Part shown: piece after piece, positions 1 through 5,875 of the stretch
Position numbering within the stretch: position 1 is the first letter of the stretch
How the letters are laid out: each line of letters opens with the position of its first letter
The notes under the pieces: generated by a model
Seen by the model: only the letters and a program-made list of their open reading frames with translations
Databases searched by the model: none
What the model was told of the DNA's origin: nothing
Made by a program: the position numbers and the translations under genes
Source of the DNA: Cytophagaceae bacterium UBA7467
Lineage (GTDB): Bacteria > Bacteroidota > Bacteroidia > Cytophagales > Spirosomataceae
Direction: 5' to 3'
Assembly (NCBI GenBank): GCA_002479785.1
Contig: DLPD01000015.1
Coordinates: forward strand, 1 to 12,553
Length of the DNA: 12,553 bases

Positions 1-19
1 TCGATTCCTGCCGGGGCTA
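1..19 (+). tRNA. 3' end of a tRNA gene (partial, isotype unknown)
   Basis: The first bases read as the end of a tRNA: TCGATT fits the T-loop from position 55 (the expected T54 lies off the window), CCTGC fits the 3' side of the T-stem, CGGGGCT the 3' side of the acceptor stem, and A the discriminator base. CCA is not encoded (the next bases are CT), which is common in Bacteroidota. The anticodon is outside the window, so the isotype cannot be named; the 5' acceptor strand should read AGCCCCG. A hairpin terminator follows 24 bases later on the same strand. The match is short, so chance resemblance is possible. Confidence 0.55.
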
Positions 20-42
20 CTTTTCGACCTCTGGTCAACAAA

Positions 43-80
43 AAAGGACATTTCGTGATGAGATGTCCTTTTGTGTTTTA
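43..80. terminator. Bidirectional rho-independent terminator
   Basis: A 9-bp perfect stem (AAAGGACAT at 43-51 with ATGTCCTTT at 63-71) closes an 11-nt loop. On the + strand it is followed by TTTTGTGTTTT. On the - strand the stem ends in a run of about six T before GTT. It lies 40 bp beyond the stop of the esterase gene on the - strand and just after the putative tRNA end on the + strand, so it can end both converging transcripts. Confidence 0.75.
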
Positions 81-110
81 GAGAAAACAAAGAGTGTTGT
101 GCCTACTAAT

Positions 111-1307
111 TTATTTAAAAATCATTTTAGCAAATTCAGTAAGATAGATACGCCAATTTGTCCAGGTATGCCCTCCTTCGCTCTCGCGGTAAACATAACG
201 AAACGCATGTTCGTCCAATTTTTTTCGCATGGTCACCACACTTTCAATTAAAAAATCATCCTTACCACAAGCAATCCAGTATAGAGCTGGATTTGCTTTT
301 TTGAGTGCTTCAATTTGTTGATCTCTTTGGGAAGCATCTACCTTCACTCCAAAACGGCTTAAATCAGCGAATCCCATACTCATCACGCCTATATAATTAA
401 ATAGATTAGGATGTTCAAACGTGGTATTAATGGTCTGTAGACCACCCATACTCAAGCCTGTTAGAGCTCTGCTTTCTTTATTTTTCTTCACACGGAAGTG
501 ATTTTCAATATACGGAATCACATCTGCTACTAAACTTTTCTCAAACAACATGCTGCCCATCCCTCCTACTGGAAGATCAGACGTAGGAATCACGGGGCTA
601 ATCACATTCGCAGCTGCTTGATTTGGATTACCATTGGTCATCACTACAATCATTGGTTTAGCTTGACCGGAATTAATTAAGTTATCCAAAATATGAGGGG
701 CAACTCCTAAGGTAGGCCATGCTTCCTCATCTCCTCCTCCGCCATGTAAGAGATACAATACTGGATACGATTCCTTTGAATCTTCATATCCCGGCGGCGT
801 GTAGATTTGCATTCTACGCGTCAATTTCAACGATTTGGAATCATACCAAACCTGATGAACACTGCCTTTAGGACCCGTTTTTGCCCAATACAAATCCGAA
901 GCAGGTCCGTTTACATACAATAGACTTTCTGTACGAAACGTTCCATCTCTAGCCACTTTTAAGTTTGATGGATCTAAGGTAGTTACCCCATCCACGATAA
1001 AAGTATAGCCATATAATTCAGGAGCAAGTGCTTGCACATTTGCCGTCCAAACACCAGCTTGGTCTTTCGTCATTTCCACTAGTTGTCGTGATGCACCTTG
1101 CCCATTCGCGTTCGCTACCATAGGCATCCAATTTCCTGATAATTTCACAGAAGTTGCAGAGGGTGCTTTAAGGCGAAAAACGACCTCATTATTTGCTTTA
1201 ACTTCAGGGGAAATCAAGCGTTCTACTTGACCTACTTCTTGGCTAAATGCCATAAAAGATTGTAAGGCCACTAATGCAGCCAGAAGAGAGTACTTTGTTT
1301 TTTTCAT
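111..1307 (-). CDS. Exported esterase, CE1/esterase-D-like, with N-terminal CBM48/E-set-like domain
   Basis: A 398-residue alpha/beta-hydrolase of the 'putative esterase' family (feruloyl, acetyl-xylan and enterochelin esterase relatives), expected to cleave ester bonds outside the cytoplasm. Residues 1-23 form a signal peptide ending FSQ. Residues about 30-135 resemble an immunoglobulin-like CBM48/E-set domain, as found before such esterases in polysaccharide-degrading loci. The catalytic domain starts near 150. HGGGGDEEAW at 188-197 is the oxyanion-hole strand, GLSMGG at 284-289 carries nucleophile Ser286, GKDD at 348-351 supplies the likely acid (Asp350 or 351), and His380 in GGHTW completes the triad. 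All catalytic elements are intact. There is no T9SS tail, so the periplasm is the default location. It is the last gene of the - strand operon, 50 bp after the NTF2-like gene and just before a terminator. The natural ester is unknown; a decorated glucan is an inference from context. Confidence 0.88.
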   Translation of the reverse strand: MKKTKYSLLAALVALQSFMAFSQEVGQVERLISPEVKANNEVVFRLKAPSATSVKLSGNWMPMVANANGQGASRQLVEMTKDQAGVWTANVQALAPELYGYTFIVDGVTTLDPSNLKVARDGTFRTESLLYVNGPASDLYWAKTGPKGSVHQVWYDSKSLKLTRRMQIYTPPGYEDSKESYPVLYLLHGGGGDEEAWPTLGVAPHILDNLINSGQAKPMIVVMTNGNPNQAAANVISPVIPTSDLPVGGMGSMLFEKSLVADVIPYIENHFRVKKNKESRALTGLSMGGLQTINTTFEHPNLFNYIGVMSMGFADLSRFGVKVDASQRDQQIEALKKANPALYWIACGKDDFLIESVVTMRKKLDEHAFRYVYRESEGGHTWTNWRIYLTEFAKMIFK

Positions 1308-1357
1308 TGTTTTATTGGTTTAGATTATCGCAATTTGGGGAATTTATCTGCTTTTTC

Positions 1358-1801
1358 CTACCTCTGCATGGTGTACATTAGCGTCTGAATTTTAAATTCA
1401 TTCTGTGATTTATGGAATAAAAACACATCTACTCCTTTATGTGTAAACTTTCCATTTAAGTAAAACTCATAAGGCACCCAAGCCATCGCCATTTCCTTAT
1501 CTACTAAAATAGGTCCCCATGAAAGGACACGTTCGTCCATTTCACCAGGTTTTCTACTCCTGACATTTTGAATGAATTTAGCTGCCGAAACTTCTCTGAT
1601 TACATTTCCTTCCGGTTTTACCTGACTAATCTGGAGTAATGCAGTAGGGGTGAAACAAGATTTCAGGGCGACGGAGTCGACCGATTTCATCGCAGAAAAG
1701 GTTTTTAAAATAATCGCTTTGATTTGGTCTTCCTCAGAAGTAGTTTGTTGTGCTAATGCCAATAGAGGGGACAACAGGAAACATAAAAATAGTTTTCTCA
1801 T
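1358..1801 (-). CDS. Small exported NTF2/SnoaL-like protein
   Basis: A 147-residue protein with a signal peptide (residues 1-18, MRKLF...ALAQ). The mature part begins with a helix (EEDQIKAIILKTFSAMKSVD) and continues with alternating strands, including WGPILVDKEMAMAWVPYEFY and GVDVFLFHK. The pattern 'helix, D-x-x-L-K-S-C-F-T-P, then beta strands containing W-x-P-Y-x-F' is typical of DUF4440/SnoaL-like cone folds (NTF2 superfamily), which bind small molecules and only sometimes catalyse reactions. No catalytic residues can be assigned, so the role is unknown. It lies between the debranching-type glycosidase (81 bp upstream) and the esterase (50 bp downstream), which makes it probably part of the same operon, either as an accessory binding protein or as a passenger. 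Confidence 0.75.
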   Translation of the reverse strand: MRKLFLCFLLSPLLALAQQTTSEEDQIKAIILKTFSAMKSVDSVALKSCFTPTALLQISQVKPEGNVIREVSAAKFIQNVRSRKPGEMDERVLSWGPILVDKEMAMAWVPYEFYLNGKFTHKGVDVFLFHKSQNEFKIQTLMYTMQR

Positions 1802-1825
1802 ACAGAATAAAGTGGGTCTAAATTT

Positions 1826-1860
1826 AAAAATTATGAAATTTATACTAAATCACCTAACAA
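1826..1860 (-). promoter_or_regulatory. Weak candidate internal promoter before the NTF2-like gene
   Basis: In the 81-bp gap the - strand has TTG (1860-1858), 24 bases, then TAATTTTT (1833-1826), close to the Bacteroidota TTG / TAnnTTTG pattern but with a slightly long spacer and a mismatch in the last base. It could give the last two genes extra transcription. The gap is AT-rich, so chance is a real alternative. Confidence 0.25.
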
Positions 1861-1882
1861 AATCTAAGTCGCAAAGTGACAA

Positions 1883-4237
1883 CTACTCCACTAGCACTAA
1901 CTGGTGTTTCCTACCCTGTAAAGTAAGGCTAGGTCGACCATCGACCAGCGTCGGTTTCACGATTTTGCCGTCTAACACCCAGCGCTTGTAGGAACCAGTT
2001 TGGGGACTAAAATAAAGCGTCCAACTCTTCGCCTGACGTAGAATATAGGTGCTTTTTTTCGTTGTTCGTTGGTAAGAAATGTCCAGCGAATTGTCTCCTA
2101 TTTCCACTCTTTTAATCGAGCCGGAACGCAGTGAATCTGGCCAGGAGGGCTTTAGGTTTATTTCCTTTTTATAGGCCAAAGGTTGAATGCCAAAAAACTG
2201 TTGAATCACTGGGACCTCAAATGCATAACTATTCCAGGCTTGCGTCATCATGCCATAATCCGGTGAAACTTCATACATCGATCCAGGCAAAGCAAAAGAA
2301 AAGGTGCGTAACATCCGTTGCACTAAATCATAGGCCGCATTCGGGTTTCCATAGTTATTCTCGGAAATCGCCTGAACGCCCGTAGGTAAAGTCATGACGG
2401 TGCCGGTATAGGTGAATTCTGATTTTCCTACTTTAGCTGCATAGGATTCTGCCTTTTCTGAACTCTGGGAACGATCAATTCCGGTTACATACATCCCAAA
2501 TTTATTGCGGAACTTTTCTGCCGTTTTCAGGGCTTGTGAAGCTTTATCAGCATCAGCCAATCCCGTCTCCATAGGCGTATTCACCACCCAATTGTGGTGC
2601 AAGACGAAACCTCGTTTCGAAGTATCTGGGTTTGCTCTAATCTGTTTTTCCAAAGCCTGCAATTCCTCCACTGCCCAGTCATTTTTCAATCCGCGAGCTC
2701 GTTCGATTGCGTCATTTGTTAATCGCAATGCCTGCTCTTTTGTTCCACTAAAGTCCGCAAAAGATTTTGATGAAGGAACCCAAAAATCACGGTTGATCTT
2801 TACTCGAATGGCAGTATATTTTGCTAAATAGTCTCGGGCTAAATCCCCACGGACTAAGGCCTCCGCCATTTTGGAAGCATCCAAAAAAGCCTTCGCTGAA
2901 TAAGCCGCCACGTCAATCATCTCCGAATCCAATCCATGAATTTCCATCATTCCATTGCCATCCGGAATCATATTACGGTCCTTATCCTGCTTCATTAACC
3001 ATTCGAGGCCTTTTTCCACTAATGGGAAATACCTCGCTAAAAAAGCTTTGTCACCGGTCCAAGCATAGACCTTGTAAATTAATGATGCGAACTGCGGCGT
3101 TTCGTTGACATTTCCGGGATTGTAAACAGCTCCGTTTGTACTTACTTCGTGAACAATTCTACCATTTCCATTGGTTTTTTCGGAGAGATGAGCAATCAGA
3201 TCAATGGTACTATAGGCGACGTCTTTTCGGCTAGAGGAGATCAAGCCTTGCAAGGAGTAGGTCATATCTCCGCCAAAAAACCAAGGATAATCCGGCATCC
3301 CAGCTGTGATGCCCCTACCGATTCCATCGACGTCATTAATCAGCCAATCCGCATTGTATTTTAACCAGCGTAACGTTTTCGTTAAAACGGGATCAGAAAG
3401 CTGGATTTCAGAACGCGAGGCTAATTTCTCGAAGCGTTCTTTTTTCGCTTGTGCGTATATGTATCCATTGGTAAGAACACTAGCATTCGTTGCTAATGCA
3501 GCCTGTTTAGAAACAGATGAGCCGCCGAAAACGAAAGCCATTATTCGTTTTCCTCTCGCTGGAATGCTTAACGAATAGGATGTTTTTGAAACTACCGTAT
3601 TTGGTTTAGTTCCCTTCTCTTGTTGCTGATCTGAGGCCTGTTGAGAAGCACTCATCACGGCGAACCAGTGGTTATTCTGGTCTTTGGCAATCACCTGATT
3701 ATCCTCAAAACTGACCAGATCTTGCGAATCCACCATCCCCGTTCTCTCCCCTATCCAAACCGGTCGAAGGTTCGAAATCGCTTCCATGGTAAACTGAATT
3801 GGCTGAGGCTGATTCGTCTTATTTTCGAATGCATATTCTACGTAGATAGCTGACTTACCATCCGGCACAAATTGCAACCGACTAACCTCGATTTCAGCCC
3901 CTTCATAGCGATGCTCATTCGCATTAGGATAATTGATAAATTTCGTGGCATGTTGTAGGGCGACTTTCTCTCCACGATGAATATACGATGCCGTAAAACC
4001 ATCCCATAATTTTATCGGATGTGCCCAAATACCGCCCATCTCATCTTTGACGTGCCATCCTAAAGGGGGGAAAGTGCCATCTTGGTGCCCCACCATATAC
4101 AATTTGTCTCCAGCTGTATGATAGGGCGTATTCAAGTACGCCTTTTGTCCTGTAATGGACTCAGAAGAGCGGACCAAAGGAGCAATGGACTTTTGGGCGA
4201 AGGTGGTAAAAGTGAGCAGTAGTAAGAGATATCGCAC
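1883..4237 (-). CDS. Secreted six-hairpin glycoside hydrolase, glycogen-debranching (GDE_C / amylo-alpha-1,6-glucosidase) type
   Basis: A 784-residue exported enzyme expected to release glucose or remove branches from alpha-glucans. The signal peptide is residues 1-15 (...TFTTFAQ). A beta-rich N-terminal domain covers about 20-270, followed by an (alpha/alpha)6 barrel from about 280 to 690 and a beta tail. Signatures resembling the debranching family are AGMPDYPWFFGGD (312-324, like 'GYPWFxxWGRD'), NETPQFASLIYKVYAWTGD (378-396, like 'DAPLWFI...YTGD', with Glu379 where the family usually has Asp), SEMIDVAAYSAKAF (438-451), and TQAWNSYAFEVP (665-676, like 'QAWSxAE'). The start is GTG and overlaps the TAG stop of the amidase gene by one base; the signal peptide starts right there and the next Met is residue 48, which settles the start. 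GH63, GH15 or another six-hairpin family remain possible, so linkage specificity is not certain. Confidence 0.78.
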   Translation of the reverse strand: MRYLLLLLTFTTFAQKSIAPLVRSSESITGQKAYLNTPYHTAGDKLYMVGHQDGTFPPLGWHVKDEMGGIWAHPIKLWDGFTASYIHRGEKVALQHATKFINYPNANEHRYEGAEIEVSRLQFVPDGKSAIYVEYAFENKTNQPQPIQFTMEAISNLRPVWIGERTGMVDSQDLVSFEDNQVIAKDQNNHWFAVMSASQQASDQQQEKGTKPNTVVSKTSYSLSIPARGKRIMAFVFGGSSVSKQAALATNASVLTNGYIYAQAKKERFEKLASRSEIQLSDPVLTKTLRWLKYNADWLINDVDGIGRGITAGMPDYPWFFGGDMTYSLQGLISSSRKDVAYSTIDLIAHLSEKTNGNGRIVHEVSTNGAVYNPGNVNETPQFASLIYKVYAWTGDKAFLARYFPLVEKGLEWLMKQDKDRNMIPDGNGMMEIHGLDSEMIDVAAYSAKAFLDASKMAEALVRGDLARDYLAKYTAIRVKINRDFWVPSSKSFADFSGTKEQALRLTNDAIERARGLKNDWAVEELQALEKQIRANPDTSKRGFVLHHNWVVNTPMETGLADADKASQALKTAEKFRNKFGMYVTGIDRSQSSEKAESYAAKVGKSEFTYTGTVMTLPTGVQAISENNYGNPNAAYDLVQRMLRTFSFALPGSMYEVSPDYGMMTQAWNSYAFEVPVIQQFFGIQPLAYKKEINLKPSWPDSLRSGSIKRVEIGDNSLDISYQRTTKKSTYILRQAKSWTLYFSPQTGSYKRWVLDGKIVKPTLVDGRPSLTLQGRKHQLVLVE

Positions 4238-4239
4238 TA
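4235..4239 (-). promoter_or_regulatory. TAGTG stop/start overlap with GTG start
   Basis: On the - strand the amidase stop TAG (4239-4237) shares its last G with the GTG start (4237-4235) of the glycosidase gene. This geometry suggests translation by re-initiation and therefore linked expression. There is no separate ribosome-binding site. Confidence 0.7.
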
Positions 4240-5871
4240 GAGAAAGGGCTTAGGATGAATTTCTTCATGTTCTGTGTGGTCCTGGTAAAACTGTGCAATG
4301 CGCAGCAAGGTACCTTCGTCATACAGCTTTCCTACAAAGGAAATTCCCGTAGGTAAGCCGCTTTTCGAATCGAACCCCGTAGGAACACAGACCACCGGGT
4401 GACCTGTTAAATTCGTGATAGCTGATTGATTACCGCCTCCGCGGGAAGGACAAATAATCGCATCGTATTGCGAAAGGACTTCGTTCACCTGTTGCATGAG
4501 CAAGTAGCGGTGGCGTTGGGCGTTTATGTATTCTACCGCCGGCACAAAACGAGCCGTTCTGAATTGATTAGGCCAGTCGTATTTGGTTTGGCGCGTGAGT
4601 TGATCGTCGATATTTTTACGCGTCATCTCGTCAAATTGTGCCGCGCATTCAGCCCCTATCACAACGTCCATGATGTTAAATGGATACGCCTTTTCGTCTG
4701 GGAATTCCACTGGAATTAATTGAACGCCTTGCTTCTTCAGATCGGCTAAGACCTTCCACTCGTTGCGGGTGGTGTCTTTGATTTTATCAAAATAGTTTTT
4801 AGCGTAGGCAATTTTCATTCCTTTGATGGGGCGATTTGCCTGATAATTAAAGGGCATATTAACAGCGGCTAAATCCTTACCATCCGTCCCGTGCAAGTAA
4901 TGAAACACGATCGCCGCATCATTTGCAGAACGGCAAATAGGACCGACTTTATCCAAGGAATAACTCAAAGCCATCGCCCCCGAGCGAGAAATACTCCCAA
5001 AAGTGGGACGCAATCCCGTAGCTCCACAGGTCGTGGAAGGGGAAACGATACTACCCCAGGTCTCTGTCCCAATCGCAAAAGGAACTAAACCTGCCACCGT
5101 CGCGGAGGCAGATCCTGCAGAGGATCCGGAGGATCCGTAATTCAAATTCCAGGGATTTTTCGTTCTACCGCCATACCAATAATCGCCCATCGCTAAGGCG
5201 CCTAAGGTAAATTTGGCGACTAAAACCGCTCCAGACTCTTTCAATTTCGAATAGACATAGGCATCTTCATCGATCACTTGATCCTTGTAAGGAGCAGCTC
5301 CCCACGTCGTCTTCGTGCCTTTCACGGCAAACAAATCCTTTAAACCGTAAGGAATTCCGTGCAACAATCCGCGGTATTTACCTGTGGCAATTTCTTTGTC
5401 CGCCTGACGCGCTTGCGCTAAAGCCACCTCCTCTTGCAGACTAATCACGCATTGTAAGGTAGGACCGTGCGTCTTAATCCGCTCGATGAAAAATTGCGTT
5501 AATGCGACCGAGGTAATTTGCTTCGTCTTGATCAAATGTGCCAGTTGATCGATGGAATAAAAAGCTAAATCATTCCGGTTTTTTGGCAGCGTTGCTTTCA
5601 CAGATGGCCAAACCACCGGACGTTGCGTCTGATCAAATTTCATACCGGGTAGTTTGGGATTTTGCCAAAGACTTAACGGCACATTATTATTCAAAGAAAG
5701 CGCGTGCATCGCCTTGTAATTCGCTAGATTATCCACCACATCTGAATAGAGTGTATCTAATTCTTGTGTGGTAAATTGAATATCAAACAGGTTTGCAGCT
5801 CCCGAAAGATCCGTTTTCGTTTGGGCAAAAAGTGGGCTAGCGAATAGCAGCAATAAGGCGACTTTTTTCAT
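4237..5871 (-). CDS. Exported amidase-signature family hydrolase
   Basis: A 544-residue member of the amidase signature family, which hydrolyses carboxamides with a Ser-cisSer-Lys triad. All three are visible: Lys178 in GIPYGLKDLF, cis-Ser250 in GSSAGSAS, and nucleophile Ser274 in TETWGSIVSPS, by alignment with the FAAH pattern. Residues 1-17 are a signal peptide (MKKVALLLLFASPLFAQ), so this is not the cytoplasmic Glu-tRNA amidotransferase GatA. About 90 residues precede the amidase core, which starts near 100. The ATG at 5871 was chosen over an upstream in-frame TTG at 5883 because MKK plus a hydrophobic core gives a standard signal peptide; the ATG lies one base after the TAA of the upstream amylase. 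Its stop overlaps the start of the next glycosidase. Being locked between two glucan-acting genes is odd, since no starch pathway needs an amidase. The substrate is unknown; peptide amides, amidated sugars or N-acyl groups are all possible. Confidence 0.9.
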   Translation of the reverse strand: MKKVALLLLFASPLFAQTKTDLSGAANLFDIQFTTQELDTLYSDVVDNLANYKAMHALSLNNNVPLSLWQNPKLPGMKFDQTQRPVVWPSVKATLPKNRNDLAFYSIDQLAHLIKTKQITSVALTQFFIERIKTHGPTLQCVISLQEEVALAQARQADKEIATGKYRGLLHGIPYGLKDLFAVKGTKTTWGAAPYKDQVIDEDAYVYSKLKESGAVLVAKFTLGALAMGDYWYGGRTKNPWNLNYGSSGSSAGSASATVAGLVPFAIGTETWGSIVSPSTTCGATGLRPTFGSISRSGAMALSYSLDKVGPICRSANDAAIVFHYLHGTDGKDLAAVNMPFNYQANRPIKGMKIAYAKNYFDKIKDTTRNEWKVLADLKKQGVQLIPVEFPDEKAYPFNIMDVVIGAECAAQFDEMTRKNIDDQLTRQTKYDWPNQFRTARFVPAVEYINAQRHRYLLMQQVNEVLSQYDAIICPSRGGGNQSAITNLTGHPVVCVPTGFDSKSGLPTGISFVGKLYDEGTLLRIAQFYQDHTEHEEIHPKPFL

Positions 5872-5875
5872 ATTA
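5869..5875 (-). promoter_or_regulatory. TAA-T-ATG junction deciding the amidase start
   Basis: The amylase stop TAA (5875-5873) is followed by one base and the amidase ATG (5871-5869). No Shine-Dalgarno sequence is present. Such tight spacing implies co-transcription and probably coupled translation. Confidence 0.7.

Noticed and set aside
2131..3853. Several + strand frames of 70-108 codons opposite the debranching-type glycosidase
   Set aside because: They are antisense to a gene with strong family motifs and show no domain, signal peptide or start context of their own.
5122..5139. Tandem 9-bp repeat with two GGATCC sites inside the amidase gene
   Set aside because: It encodes the Gly-Ser-Ser repeat of the amidase catalytic loop, so the protein motif explains it.
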